A stretch of 64,000 nucleotides of DNA, taken from positions 4,526,001 to 4,590,000 of the forward strand of contig OZ245789.1 in assembly GCA_965228045.1 (NCBI GenBank). The letters are read 5' to 3'. Positions 1-8,861 of the stretch are shown one piece after another. The notes beneath the pieces were generated by a model that had not been told where the DNA came from, made no database searches, and worked only from the letters and a program-made list of their open reading frames with translations. How positions within the stretch are numbered: the stretch's first letter is position 1; the number at the start of each line of letters is the position of its first letter. Made by a program: the position numbers and the translations under genes. This DNA is from JANQEU01 sp965228045 (lineage in GTDB: Bacteria; Bacteroidota; Bacteroidia; Cytophagales; Cyclobacteriaceae).

Positions 1-747
1 TTTTTCAGACAATGGAATACTTTGACCTTCATGGGAAGGTTCATTTATGCTATGATCAGCCTTTAATCTGGAAAAATCAGCTCCAATATGTTGGCAAATG
101 CGATCCAGTAATTGAGATGGATCATTCTTCATTTCCTCCAAATAACCTATAAATAGCTGCTCTTTTGGGAAAATAGCAGTCCAGTTTTTAATTGAAGATA
201 CATAATCACCCTTAGTCAGTACGTCTGAGCTATTTAGAAATTCCTTCACCTGTTCTTCGGACATTTGATTGAAATTTAATTTCTTTCGACGCACATACAT
301 TCTAAAACTGGACCATGCACGGTCAACAGGATTTCGTAACAGATAGATAAGCTTCAACCCTGGATTCATATCGTATACTTCCCTAACCACTTCTGGCTTC
401 AGAATACAGTATTCAGGTGTGATTTCTCCTTTGATTTTTTCTCCACCTTTGTCGAACAGAGACCTGTACCAATCCAGATCATATTTACCAAGAAAAAAAT
501 GACTGTGCCAGCGAAAGTCGATGGGTTGCTCCCTGTTTAGAACCTTCCCCAGATGACGCTTCCACTTTCGGGAGACAATTTTATCAAGCAGTCCGATCTC
601 TCCCTTTTTATGCATCTCATAGTACACATCCCAGTAGTGAATTTCCTTTACCGGTGGCAAGTACACATCAGGATGATTCTGCAACTGGTCATATAGCCAT
701 TTTGTACCTGCTTTTTGAGCACCTATGCAAAGGAAATCCGGAGACAT
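1..747 (-). CDS. Sulfotransferase family protein (3' part beyond window)
   Basis: The reading frame starts at ATG 747 and is open for 249 codons to the window edge, so the C-terminus is missing. Residues 7-16 read IGAQKAGTKW, the 5'-phosphosulfate-binding loop of PAPS-dependent sulfotransferases. Residues about 136-146 (LLRNPVDRAWS) match the 3'-phosphate-binding loop. The family moves sulfate from PAPS to a hydroxyl or amine, often on a polysaccharide or lipid; the acceptor here is unknown. There is no signal peptide, so it is probably cytosolic. It is divergent from the OmpA-domain gene. Confidence 0.85.
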   Translation of the reverse strand, partial: MSPDFLCIGAQKAGTKWLYDQLQNHPDVYLPPVKEIHYWDVYYEMHKKGEIGLLDKIVSRKWKRHLGKVLNREQPIDFRWHSHFFLGKYDLDWYRSLFDKGGEKIKGEITPEYCILKPEVVREVYDMNPGLKLIYLLRNPVDRAWSSFRMYVRRKKLNFNQMSEEQVKEFLNSSDVLTKGDYVSSIKNWTAIFPKEQLFIGYLEEMKNDPSQLLDRICQHIGADFSRLKADHSINEPSHEGQSIPLSEK

Positions 748-766
748 GAGCGTGAGATTTTGAATT

Positions 767-774
767 CAAAAATA
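767..774 (-). promoter_or_regulatory. Possible -7 element for the sulfotransferase gene
   Basis: The minus strand reads TATTTTTG, a match to the Bacteroidota -7 consensus TAnnTTTG, about 20 bp upstream of the sulfotransferase ATG. No clear -33 TTTG is present, so support is limited. Confidence 0.4.
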
Positions 775-817
775 GAACTTTCTACATCGGGCTACTTAAG
801 AATCTAATCAAGACTTA

Positions 818-1426
818 ATGGTAGGTTCATTTAAAACTATTGACTCTGGCGTATCAAATTCCTATTTTCAATTCATGAATACTCACTTCATCCAGGGACT
901 GGTAGCTTTCGTAATTTGGTCAACCTTCAGTACATGGTACTACGTCACCTATATCAAGCTCTTTGACTCATCAAAAAATACAACATCAGAAACGTTATTG
1001 CAGGAAAGTACGAAGGCGCCCAAACCCCTGGAAGTCGAGACTATAGAAGATTCGACCGAGATTTCTGAACCAGATTTGGAGCCAATATCCATTGTCAGAA
1101 CATTCACCTTCCGAAAAAATACTATACAGCTAATAGACCGTGCTGGTTTTGATGCATTCACAGACAGCACATTAGAGGCAATTGGTGGGAAAGTTTACCA
1201 GGTCACGATCGAAGGACATACCTGCGATCTTGGGACATCCAAGCATAATCAGACCCTGTCCAGGGAACGAGCCGAAAGCATTGAAGCAATATTGCAGAAC
1301 AAAGAATTCAATGGAAGTACTTCTCTCAAAGCTTTTGGAGAAAGTGCTCCCCTAAAACCAAACACATCAGAAGAGAACAGAAGAGCCAATCGAAGAGTCC
1401 AAATCACCATAACATCAAAACCATGA
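818..1426 (+). CDS. Membrane-anchored OmpA-family (peptidoglycan-binding) protein
   Basis: 202 residues. One hydrophobic segment lies at about residues 24-46. The ATG at 875 (residue 20), directly before this segment, is an equally plausible start. An acidic linker is followed by an OmpA C-terminal domain over about residues 93-202. Visible motifs are the GHT turn, N-x-x-LS-x-x-RA, a GES-P loop and the terminal NRRVQI. This fold binds the diaminopimelate of peptidoglycan, so a role linking the envelope to the wall is inferred. The stop overlaps the next ATG by 4 bp (ATGA), which suggests translational coupling with the coiled-coil gene. Confidence 0.8.
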   Translation: MVGSFKTIDSGVSNSYFQFMNTHFIQGLVAFVIWSTFSTWYYVTYIKLFDSSKNTTSETLLQESTKAPKPLEVETIEDSTEISEPDLEPISIVRTFTFRKNTIQLIDRAGFDAFTDSTLEAIGGKVYQVTIEGHTCDLGTSKHNQTLSRERAESIEAILQNKEFNGSTSLKAFGESAPLKPNTSEENRRANRRVQITITSKP

Positions 1427-2031
1427 CCACAGCTATTTTCGAAATCCTTGGATTGTTAACAGTTTCCTGTCTGATCGGAATATTCTTCACCAGGAGGTAT
1501 TGGAAGGCCAAACTAAAGTCCTCTACCGAAACTGAAGCCAGGTTGAAAGAGGAGCTTAATAAAGCCAGACAGATAAAACCGGAAATCATTGAAAAAGTAG
1601 TCGAGGTTGAAAAAGAGGTCCCTAAAGAAAAGAACAAAACATCTGGCACCGAAACTAAAAAACTCAAAGAGCTTAAGAACCAAATAGAATTAATGGAGGA
1701 ACAGCTTGATGAAAAGGAAAGGGAGATTGAAGTGCTCGGACAGGAATTAGCCGCTAGAAAAATATCCTACTACAAGCAGATTGATGGAAAACGTTATAAA
1801 GCGATCACCCTGAAAATGGCTGAAGAAGCAGTAGCTGGGAAAGGAGATGGTCGTATTAGTATGGAAGATGCCAAAAAGATTTTTGAAACGATTTCCGATG
1901 GTAAGTCTTATACCCAGGTGGAGAAAGACACTATGAGATACTTACGCGATCACTTTCACTGGACTGATAGTGCTGACGAACTTTTTCGTAAAAAGGTCCG
2001 TAGTTGGGCTGCTAAGGGACATGAATTTTAA
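1423..2031 (+). CDS. Membrane-anchored coiled-coil protein with conserved-looking C-terminal domain
   Basis: 202 residues. The N-terminal hydrophobic anchor spans about residues 4-22. It is followed by a long Lys/Glu-rich coiled coil (about 30-112) and a compact domain at about 116-202. That domain contains GDGRISMEDA, similar to an EF-hand loop, and ends in an aromatic/basic helix with WAAKGHEF. I do not recognise a named family. The 4-bp overlap with the preceding OmpA-domain gene suggests that the two products act together in the envelope. The function is unknown. Confidence 0.65.
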   Translation: MTTAIFEILGLLTVSCLIGIFFTRRYWKAKLKSSTETEARLKEELNKARQIKPEIIEKVVEVEKEVPKEKNKTSGTETKKLKELKNQIELMEEQLDEKEREIEVLGQELAARKISYYKQIDGKRYKAITLKMAEEAVAGKGDGRISMEDAKKIFETISDGKSYTQVEKDTMRYLRDHFHWTDSADELFRKKVRSWAAKGHEF

Positions 2032-2150
2032 ATAGTCTCCCCAAATCCCGGATAAAAATCACATCAATACAATTTCAATTCTAAGTTATTGTAATACTTT
2101 AGCCATGAAGAATTATGCACCAAATCTTCCTTTGGTGACGTACAAATCTG

Positions 2151-3062
2151 TTGTTGATACGCAAATTAACCTTCTGGATTTTACTAATTTTTACTTTTTC
2201 GGCTGTCGCCCAAATCAACACTCGTGACTCCTCAGCCCAGATTGTAGGTTATTGGTTTATTGGTGAATCTCAGACCTATAGTATTCAGGAAGATTATTTC
2301 AAAATTCATGACGGGGATACCATCGAATCTTCCAAACTCATTTACAATGTGGACATTACTGTTCTGGATTCTTCGGTAGCCACATACGCACTTGAGTGGT
2401 TTATTTACAATGTCCAAATGGAATCGTCTGTTCCAATATTGATCCCAATCCATAAGATAAAAGAAGAGCTTTCGATCATACTTCTTACAGATGAATTTGG
2501 TGCTTTAAGAGAAGTCATCAATTGGAAAGATCTCAGAAAGTATGCCTTGAAAGCCTTCCGAGAGCTCCATAGCGAGGTTCGTTCAGATAAGGATGCCAGT
2601 CGCCTGGTTGAGCAGCATGAGGAGCCTTATCTTACCCAGGAAGGCATCCAATCACAAGTTATCAGCGACGCCTTGCAGTATCATACATTTTACGGCGCAA
2701 AATACGAATATGGTAGCCCGGTTGCTGCAGAAATGCAGATAACTAACCCCTACGAAAGTAGGCCTTTGGATGCCCATATTAGCGTCAGTATGGACAGTCT
2801 GAACCTGAAAGAGGGTAGCATTACACTAAGAATGGTTCAGGAAGTTGATTCAGAGCAGTTAACGAAATCTCTTTACAATCATCGGCTTTCCCAGAAAAGA
2901 AAGCTTCCTGCTTTACGACAATTCCCTAAATCAATTCGGAAAAGCACTACGCTGGCTAACATACATGGATATACCGGTTGGATAGTTTATAGCAGAGAAA
3001 CAAAAGTCATTGCTTCCGAGGGCATTCGGGAAGTATTTATCAGGGATATCAGATTGCTTTAG
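2151..3062 (+). CDS. Secreted protein of unknown function
   Basis: 303 residues from a TTG start; no ATG or GTG in this frame gives a better start. Residues 1-20 form a signal peptide (hydrophobic core, then VAQ). The mature part is rich in beta-strand-like segments and has no catalytic motif I recognise. It is convergent with the beta-barrel gene, with only 6 bp between the stops. The 119-bp gap upstream, after the coiled-coil gene, shows no clear promoter. Periplasmic or outer-membrane location is inferred from the signal peptide alone. Confidence 0.6.
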   Translation: MLIRKLTFWILLIFTFSAVAQINTRDSSAQIVGYWFIGESQTYSIQEDYFKIHDGDTIESSKLIYNVDITVLDSSVATYALEWFIYNVQMESSVPILIPIHKIKEELSIILLTDEFGALREVINWKDLRKYALKAFRELHSEVRSDKDASRLVEQHEEPYLTQEGIQSQVISDALQYHTFYGAKYEYGSPVAAEMQITNPYESRPLDAHISVSMDSLNLKEGSITLRMVQEVDSEQLTKSLYNHRLSQKRKLPALRQFPKSIRKSTTLANIHGYTGWIVYSRETKVIASEGIREVFIRDIRLL

Positions 3063-3068
3063 TGGGTG

Positions 3069-3599
3069 TTAAAAACCTACGTTGATACCACCCCTTACCA
3101 CGAATGGACTGTTATAAGGGGTTCTCCTGCCTGGATCATCGGCATCATAAAACACATTATAGAGTGCGATCAAGCTGAACGAGGCAATTCTTCCAAGTGG
3201 CTGAACAAATCCTCCACCCACAAACCAGGTATTAAAACCTTGTCGATCGGTCTGACTGAAATCTGCCACAACCGGGTATTCCAATGAAAGAAATTCATAT
3301 TCCGTATGGGCAAAAAACTGGCGGGTTATCATAAACCTGGAAAATGGACTCAAACCGTAGTGGGTCAAAGTGGCGTCCAGAAATTTATAATCATTGTATT
3401 GATAAGTGATGCTAGCTCCTGCGGACAGCCGATCCGTGATCTTGTATCCCACCAATGGAGATACGCTGATATTTGTATGTGCAGTTCCAGCACTGAAACC
3501 GAAACCTCCTCCAAGATAAAATTTGTCAAAGAAACCTTGTCCGCTGGCACCAGCGGCTATCACTAAACAGATGCATAATACCAGAACTCTCATGATCAC
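3069..3599 (-). CDS. Small outer-membrane beta-barrel protein
   Basis: About 175 residues. The likely start is ATG 3593 (MRVLVLCICLVIAAG signal peptide); a GTG at 3599 is also in frame. After the signal peptide the sequence alternates in the way an eight-stranded barrel does, with repeated Gly/aromatic girdles such as LGGGFGFSAG, YQYNDYKF and the final RGGINVGF. It ends in Phe, as expected for outer-membrane insertion. It lies 3 bp after the divIC-like gene, so it is probably the last gene of that transcript. No specific substrate can be assigned. Confidence 0.7.
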   Translation of the reverse strand: MIMRVLVLCICLVIAAGASGQGFFDKFYLGGGFGFSAGTAHTNISVSPLVGYKITDRLSAGASITYQYNDYKFLDATLTHYGLSPFSRFMITRQFFAHTEYEFLSLEYPVVADFSQTDRQGFNTWFVGGGFVQPLGRIASFSLIALYNVFYDADDPGRRTPYNSPFVVRGGINVGF

Positions 3600-3602
3600 C
3601 GT

Positions 3603-3902
3603 TTATTCTTCAACAACCGTAAATACCTCTTCACCCTTTTCTTTCATAAAATATTTTTCCCTGGCAATTTTCTCCAGAAGCTCAGGATTGTTCAGCAAAG
3701 CCTCACGATCTTCTTCCACTTCTTTGATTCTATCCATGTAGTAAGATTTGGAAGACTCCAACTCAGCTTTTTTCTGACTCAATGTCATCTGAGTCACAAT
3801 ATCATTTGAATCAAAAAAAAGCATCCAGACAACGAAAAAAGCCGCTGTGAGAAAATAAAAACTTTTGAAAATGGGTGGAACCTTTCGGAATATGTGTTTC
3901 AT
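3603..3902 (-). CDS. Septum formation initiator family protein (FtsB/DivIC-like)
   Basis: 99 residues. The layout is that of FtsB/DivIC: a short basic N-terminus, one membrane segment (about 15-32), a coiled coil (about 40-75) and a short C-terminal motif with NPELLEKIAREKYFM. These proteins bridge FtsL and FtsQ/DivIB in the division complex. It follows eno on the same strand, separated by the eno terminator. Its own promoter may be the near-match TATCTTTA about 15 bp upstream, but this is weak. Confidence 0.85.
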   Translation of the reverse strand: MKHIFRKVPPIFKSFYFLTAAFFVVWMLFFDSNDIVTQMTLSQKKAELESSKSYYMDRIKEVEEDREALLNNPELLEKIAREKYFMKEKGEEVFTVVEE

Positions 3903-3984
3903 TTCGGGATATAAAGATAGAAAAACCTATCCAAAATTGTACTATTTGGCGATTTACCGGATTGATATGCCGATTTAAAACCAA

Positions 3985-4007
3985 AAAACCGGCTGAAAGC
4001 CGGTTTT
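3985..4007 (-). terminator. Intrinsic terminator after eno
   Basis: A perfect 10-bp stem (AAAACCGGCT / AGCCGGTTTT) with a 3-nt loop is followed on the minus strand by a T-rich stretch. It sits about 20 bp past the eno stop. Confidence 0.85.
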
Positions 4008-4029
4008 AATATCACTTTTTCACTAAATC

Positions 4030-5310
4030 TTAATTCTTAGTTGGATAAAAAGCAGAATCTTCCAACTCCTCCTCTATCCTGAGCAATTGATTGTATTTGG
4101 CCATTCTATCCGATCTTGAAAGTGACCCGGTTTTGATCTGTCCGGTATTCAATGCCACTGAAATATCAGCGATGGTATTGTCCTCAGTCTCACCTGATCT
4201 GTGGGAAACCACAGCCGTCCAACCGGCTTTGTGAGCCATCTCAATCGCCGCAAAAGTCTCGGAAAGTGTACCAATCTGATTTACTTTAATCAAGATGGAA
4301 TTACCACACTTTTCTTTAATGGCTCTTTCCAGGAACTTGACATTGGTCACCAACAGGTCGTCTCCTACAAGCTGGCATTTGCCACCAATCTTTTCCGTTA
4401 GTAATTTCCAACCTTCCCAATCATTCTCATCACAACCGTCCTCTATACTGTCAATTGGATATTTATCGACCAATTCGGCCAGGTAATCTACCTGCTCCTC
4501 TCTTGACCTTACTTTCCCATTGCTTCCTTCGAACTTGGCATAATTGTATTTGCCATCTTCATAGAATTCTGAAGAAGCGCAGTCCATGGCAATAGTAATT
4601 TGATCTCCCGCTTTATATCCAGCAGCATCAATTGCCTTTAAAACACTTTCAAGAGCTTCTTCCGTTCCTCCGGAAAAATTCGGCGCAAAACCACCTTCAT
4701 CACCAACAGCAGTACTCAAACCTTTATCCTTGATGATCTTTTTTAGATTGTGAAAGACCTCCGCACCCATTCTTAATGCTTCGCTGAAAGTTGGGGCACC
4801 GACCGGTCTAATCATAAACTCCTGGAAAGCGATAGGCGCATCAGAATGCGAACCTCCGTTTATAATGTTCATCATGGGGACGGGCAGTACATGAGCATTT
4901 ACCCCACCCAGATATCTGAACAAAGACTGACTAGATTCTTCTGCTGCTGCTTTGGCTAATGCCAATGATACACCAAGGATCGCATTTGCTCCTAATTTGC
5001 TTTTAGTTTCTGTACCATCCAGATCGATCATAAGCTGATCTATCAGTTTCTGTTCGAAAACTGAGTAACCAACTACCTCAGGCGCTATGATCTCATTGAC
5101 ATTGTCAACCGCTTTTAAGACTCCTTTCCCCAGGTATTTTGTTTTGTCACCATCCCGAAGCTCCACGGCCTCATTTACACCTGTAGAAGCACCGGATGGT
5201 ACAGCAGCCCTACCCAAAATTCCGTTTTCAGTGATCACATCTACCTCTACGGTTGGGTTGCCACGGGAATCAAGTATTTGCCTGGCAAATACGCTTTCTA
5301 TAATACTCAT
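4030..5310 (-). CDS. eno: Enolase
   Basis: 426 residues, a normal length. The enzyme converts 2-phosphoglycerate to phosphoenolpyruvate in glycolysis. The N-terminal ARQILDSRGNPTVEVD and PSGASTG segments, the magnesium ligands in IAMDCASSEF, SIEDG and VGDDLLVTN, the catalytic Lys in SILIKVNQIGTL and the VVSHRSGET segment are all visible. The start overlaps the carA stop by 4 bp, so the two are cotranscribed. The terminator at 3985-4007 ends this unit. Confidence 0.98.
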   Translation of the reverse strand: MSIIESVFARQILDSRGNPTVEVDVITENGILGRAAVPSGASTGVNEAVELRDGDKTKYLGKGVLKAVDNVNEIIAPEVVGYSVFEQKLIDQLMIDLDGTETKSKLGANAILGVSLALAKAAAEESSQSLFRYLGGVNAHVLPVPMMNIINGGSHSDAPIAFQEFMIRPVGAPTFSEALRMGAEVFHNLKKIIKDKGLSTAVGDEGGFAPNFSGGTEEALESVLKAIDAAGYKAGDQITIAMDCASSEFYEDGKYNYAKFEGSNGKVRSREEQVDYLAELVDKYPIDSIEDGCDENDWEGWKLLTEKIGGKCQLVGDDLLVTNVKFLERAIKEKCGNSILIKVNQIGTLSETFAAIEMAHKAGWTAVVSHRSGETEDNTIADISVALNTGQIKTGSLSRSDRMAKYNQLLRIEEELEDSAFYPTKN

Positions 5311-6419
5311 GATTTTTGATTCTGTTTTATTAATTCTATAAAGTCGTCGAAAAGATATCTTGAATCATGTGGTCCGGGGGAGGCTTCAGGGTGGTATTGA
5401 ACACTAAATGCCGGCTTACCCTTCAGCTTTAATCCTTCCACAGAATTGTCATTCAAGTCAATATGAGTCAATTCTACATCGGCATTACTCTTCAAAGCTT
5501 CCATGCTGACCACAAACCCATGATTTTGTGAAGTTACTTCACTTCTACCTGTGACCAGGTTTTTCACCGGGTGATTCAATCCCCTGTGACCATGGTGCAT
5601 TTTCTGTGTTTCTATACCTACGGCTCTGGCCAAAATCTGATTCCCCATGCAAATTCCGAAAACTGGTTTACTTGCGTCAATCATCTCCCTGACCGTTTTC
5701 ACCGCGTAATCCATGGCTGCAGGATCACCTGGTCCATTTGAAATGAAGTATCCACTAGGTTTCCATTTCTCCATTTCCTTAAATGAAGTCTTAGCCGGAA
5801 ATACTTTTAATCTGCATCCTCTTGACACGAAATTGGTTAAGATCGATTTCTTAACACCCAGATCAAGCACTGCAATTTTGATAGAAGCACTTTTATCTCC
5901 TAACTCATAGGGCTCTTTCGTGGTTACTTTGCTTGAGAGCTCAAGCGATGCCATATTCGGCACCTTCTTCAGTTCCTTTTTCAGGTGCTCAATGTCATCC
6001 GAATCGGATGAAATTATAGCATTCATCGCCCCTTTACTGCGGATGTGCCGAACAATCTTTCTCGTATCCACTCCTGAAATTCCAACTGTATTATGTTTCT
6101 CCAGGTATTCGTTTAATCCATATAAAGCAGTGAGTCGGCTGTACTGATGAGTGAAGTCATTTACAACAAGCCCCTGAATCTTAGGACGATCGGATTCATC
6201 CTCATCTTCATGAACACCATAGTTCCCAATGTGGGCAGTAGTATTCACAATGATCTGTCCAAAATATGATGGATCCGTATAAATCTCCTGGTATCCTGTC
6301 ATTCCCGTATTGAAGCAAATCTCTCCTCCGGACGTCCCCTTCTTCCCTATTGCATATCCTTCAAAGACGGATCCGTCCTCCAACATTAGTACTGCTTTCT
6401 GTCGTTCAGGTAATTTCAT
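5307..6419 (-). CDS. carA: Carbamoyl-phosphate synthase small (glutaminase) subunit
   Basis: 370 residues. It hydrolyses glutamine and passes ammonia to CarB for carbamoyl phosphate, feeding pyrimidine and arginine synthesis. The N-terminal CPSase domain (ALMLEDG-like start, FNTGMTGYQEI) is followed by a class I glutamine amidotransferase domain. Its nucleophile is Cys257 in GICMGNQ, with His343 and Glu345 in YHPEAS. The usual His after the nucleophile loop is Asn here, which is not a catalytic position. carB is not in this window. The coupling to eno by a 4-bp overlap is conserved-looking but not functionally obvious. Confidence 0.97.
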   Translation of the reverse strand: MKLPERQKAVLMLEDGSVFEGYAIGKKGTSGGEICFNTGMTGYQEIYTDPSYFGQIIVNTTAHIGNYGVHEDEDESDRPKIQGLVVNDFTHQYSRLTALYGLNEYLEKHNTVGISGVDTRKIVRHIRSKGAMNAIISSDSDDIEHLKKELKKVPNMASLELSSKVTTKEPYELGDKSASIKIAVLDLGVKKSILTNFVSRGCRLKVFPAKTSFKEMEKWKPSGYFISNGPGDPAAMDYAVKTVREMIDASKPVFGICMGNQILARAVGIETQKMHHGHRGLNHPVKNLVTGRSEVTSQNHGFVVSMEALKSNADVELTHIDLNDNSVEGLKLKGKPAFSVQYHPEASPGPHDSRYLFDDFIELIKQNQKS

Positions 6420-6458
6420 AAAATATTTGTGTGGTTTTCAGGCGCAACATTCTTGCGA

Positions 6459-6466
6459 CAAAAATA
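6459..6466 (-). promoter_or_regulatory. -7 element of the carA-eno promoter
   Basis: The minus strand reads TATTTTTG, matching TAnnTTTG, 40 bp upstream of the carA ATG and just past the rplQ terminator. The -33 region is T-rich without an exact TTTG. Confidence 0.55.
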
Positions 6467-6492
6467 GAAATAATAGTTAGCTAAGGGTATAA

Positions 6493-6524
6493 AAAAAGGG
6501 GTCGAAATTATTCGACCCCTTTTT
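6493..6524 (-). terminator. Intrinsic terminator of the alpha operon, after rplQ
   Basis: A 14-bp stem is formed by the GGGGTCGAA / TTCGACCCC core, extended by A/T pairs, with a 4-nt loop and a T-run on the minus strand. It lies about 20 bp past the rplQ stop. Confidence 0.9.
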
Positions 6525-6545
6525 CAATGATAATCATCATTTATT

Positions 6546-7208
6546 TTAATCCTTCTTTTTTTCCGAATCCTCAGCTGAATCATCCTTCGCAGCATCTTCA
6601 GCTTTGGCCTCAGGTTCAGTTTCTTTCATTTCCTCTTCTTTGGAATCAGCTACTTCCTCTTCCTGGACTTCCGCTACTTCTTCTACCTCCTCCACTTTAG
6701 CTTCGGGTGATTCCTTCTCTTCTACCTCAACTTCTTCCACCACAGCCGTATCCTCTGTTTTTGTGGCCGGTGCACTGTCCTCTGATTTCTTCTTACCTCC
6801 ACGTCTGCTTCTTCTTGATTTCTTAGTGGTTGATTCCTCTTGAAGTAACTCATTGAAATCCACTAATTCCATCACACACATTTCTGCATTGTCGCCTAAC
6901 CTCGCTCCGAGTTTCAGGATTCTGGTGTACCCTCCAGGTCTGTTGCCAACTTTGTCCGCTACTACATTGAAAAGCTCTGTCACAGAACCTTTATCCTGCA
7001 GGTAAGAAAATGCAACCCTTCTTGAATGAGTGGTGTCATTTTTCGCCTTGGTGATCAAAGGCTCTACATATTTCTTAAGCGCTTTTGCCTTAGCAACAGT
7101 AGTGTTGATCCTCTTGTGTATGATTAAGGAAGAGGCCATGTTTGACAACATCGCCGCTCTGTGGGATGCTGTCCTTCCAAGATGATTAAATTTCTTACCG
7201 TGTCTCAT
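6546..7208 (-). CDS. rplQ: 50S ribosomal protein L17 with long acidic C-terminal tail
   Basis: 220 residues against roughly 115-160 in most bacteria. Residues 1-122 are a normal L17 (MRHGKKFNHLGRTASHR, later RPGGYTRILKLGARLGD). A basic KKSRRSRRGGKKK segment follows. The last 85 or so residues are a low-complexity Glu/Lys/Ala/Val tail with many EVEE and EVAE repeats, ending in KKKD. The tail is presumably disordered. The start codon overlaps the rpoA stop by 1 nt. Confidence 0.97.
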   Translation of the reverse strand: MRHGKKFNHLGRTASHRAAMLSNMASSLIIHKRINTTVAKAKALKKYVEPLITKAKNDTTHSRRVAFSYLQDKGSVTELFNVVADKVGNRPGGYTRILKLGARLGDNAEMCVMELVDFNELLQEESTTKKSRRSRRGGKKKSEDSAPATKTEDTAVVEEVEVEEKESPEAKVEEVEEVAEVQEEEVADSKEEEMKETEPEAKAEDAAKDDSAEDSEKKKD

Positions 7209-8197
7209 TAGTCTTCGTCCAATTTATATTTTGACAGATCCATGCCAAAAGTCAATCCCTTATCTGCTACCAACTGCTCCAATTCGGCCAGAGATTTTTT
7301 ACCAAAGTTTCGGAACTTCATCATATCCGAAATCTCAAGATTCACAAGATCACCCAGACTTTTTACATCTGCAGCTTTCAAGCAGTTATATGCCCTTACA
7401 GACAGATCCAGGTCATTAAGAGAAGTCTTAAGCAACTTCCTCATGTGAAGCATTTCCTCATCAACCTGCTCAGGCTCACCTTGTTCTGCTGTCTCAAGAA
7501 TCATATTCTGATCTGAGAACAGCATGAAGTGCTGAATCAGAATATTTGCAGCACCTTTTAAAGCATTCTCAGGGTGGATTGAACCATCCGTTTCAATATC
7601 AATAATCAACTGCTCATAATCCGTCTTTTGCTCTACCCTTGTGTTCTCCACACTGTATTTCACATTCTTAATAGGGGTGAAAATAGAGTCAATAGCAATA
7701 GATCCGAAATTTTGATCCGCAGGCTTATTCTCTTCAGCAGTCACATATCCTCGACCTTTCTCAACGGTCAGTTCCATCTCGAACTGAGCTGATTTCTCAA
7801 GGTTACAGATTACGTGTTCCGGATTCAGGATTTCAAAAGACGTAGTTACATCAGCAAGATCTCCAGCAGTAAGCTGTGACTTATTAGCTACATTCAAAGT
7901 AAGCTTTCCGTCAATTACATCGGTAATCTTCTTAAACCTTACCATTTTAAGGTTAAGGATAATTTCACTTACATCTTCTACGACACCTTCAATAGTGGAA
8001 AATTCATGAAGCACTCCAGGAATTTTTACAGAAGTGATGGCGTAGCCCTCAAGTGAGGAAAGAAGTATCCTTCTTAATGCATTTCCAACAGTAACACCAT
8101 AACCCTTTTCAAGTGGTTTGAAAGTGAAAAGTCCGTGAAAATCGTCGGCTTTTTCCATTACCACCTTTTCGGGCATTTGAAATGCTAATATTGACAT
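7208..8197 (-). CDS. rpoA: RNA polymerase alpha subunit
   Basis: 329 residues, normal length. The N-terminal dimerisation domain contains GYGVTVGNALRRILLSSLEG, the conserved start of the alpha fold. The C-terminal domain (about 255-329) contains the helix-hairpin-helix FGKKSLAELEQL that touches promoter DNA and regulators. It lies between rpsD and rplQ, as in most bacterial alpha operons. Confidence 0.98.
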   Translation of the reverse strand: MSILAFQMPEKVVMEKADDFHGLFTFKPLEKGYGVTVGNALRRILLSSLEGYAITSVKIPGVLHEFSTIEGVVEDVSEIILNLKMVRFKKITDVIDGKLTLNVANKSQLTAGDLADVTTSFEILNPEHVICNLEKSAQFEMELTVEKGRGYVTAEENKPADQNFGSIAIDSIFTPIKNVKYSVENTRVEQKTDYEQLIIDIETDGSIHPENALKGAANILIQHFMLFSDQNMILETAEQGEPEQVDEEMLHMRKLLKTSLNDLDLSVRAYNCLKAADVKSLGDLVNLEISDMMKFRNFGKKSLAELEQLVADKGLTFGMDLSKYKLDED

Positions 8198-8229
8198 AGT
8201 ACTATATGTTTTTAGTGTTTTGTAATCGA

Positions 8230-8835
8230 TTACTTAGAATACAACTCGACAATAAGTTGCTCCTTGATGTTCTCAGGGATCTCATCCCTGGCAGGTGCAT
8301 TCAGGAATCTACCTGTCATATCTGTAGCATTCCATTCCAACCAGGTGAACTTACTAACAGATTGCCCGGACAAACTATCGGTAATAGTCTCCAGTGACTT
8401 AGATTTCTCTCTAACCCCTACAACGTCATTATTTCTTAGTGTAAACGATGGAATATTTACTATCTCCCCATTCACTGTGATATGCTTGTGAAGCACCAAT
8501 TGTCTGGCAGCTCTTCTGGTCCTGGCCAATCCTAGCCGATAAACAGTGTTATCAAGTCTAGCTTCCAAAAGCTGTAGCAATATCTCACCCGTAATGCCAC
8601 TTTTACTCGATGCTTTGCTAAACAAATTCGAGAATTGCTTTTCCAAAAGGCCATACGTGTACTTAGCCTTTTGCTTCTCAGCAAGCTGTATAGCGTATTC
8701 CGACTGCTTCCTTCTTCGGCCTCTACCGTGTTGTCCCGGAGGGTAAGGTTTCTTTTGCGTAGCCTTGCTGTCCCCGAAGATAGGTTCTCCGAATTTTCTT
8801 GAAATCTTAGCTTTTGGCCCTCTATATCTAGCCAT
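8230..8835 (-). CDS. rpsD: 30S ribosomal protein S4
   Basis: 201 residues. It starts MARYRGPKAKISRKFGEPIFG and carries the S4 RNA-binding domain (LDNTVYRLGLARTRRAARQLVLHKHI). No cysteine cluster is present at the N-terminus, so this is the zinc-free form. S4 is a primary 16S rRNA binder at the 5' domain and an autoregulator in some phyla. Confidence 0.98.
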   Translation of the reverse strand: MARYRGPKAKISRKFGEPIFGDSKATQKKPYPPGQHGRGRRRKQSEYAIQLAEKQKAKYTYGLLEKQFSNLFSKASSKSGITGEILLQLLEARLDNTVYRLGLARTRRAARQLVLHKHITVNGEIVNIPSFTLRNNDVVGVREKSKSLETITDSLSGQSVSKFTWLEWNATDMTGRFLNAPARDEIPENIKEQLIVELYSK

Positions 8836-8861
8836 ATCTTTACTTTATCAGCAATTAAATT

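Noticed and set aside
2105..2224. ATG at 2105 as start of the secreted protein at 2151-3062
   Set aside because: It is in a different frame and stops after about 40 codons; the TTG at 2151 gives a signal peptide directly.
6604..6843. Ser/Thr-rich plus-strand frame opposite the end of rplQ
   Set aside because: It is the antisense shadow of the Glu-rich L17 tail codons.
8222..8233. Palindrome GTAATCGATTAC at the rpsD stop
   Set aside because: Short A/T-rich palindrome at a stop codon within a tight operon; likely chance.
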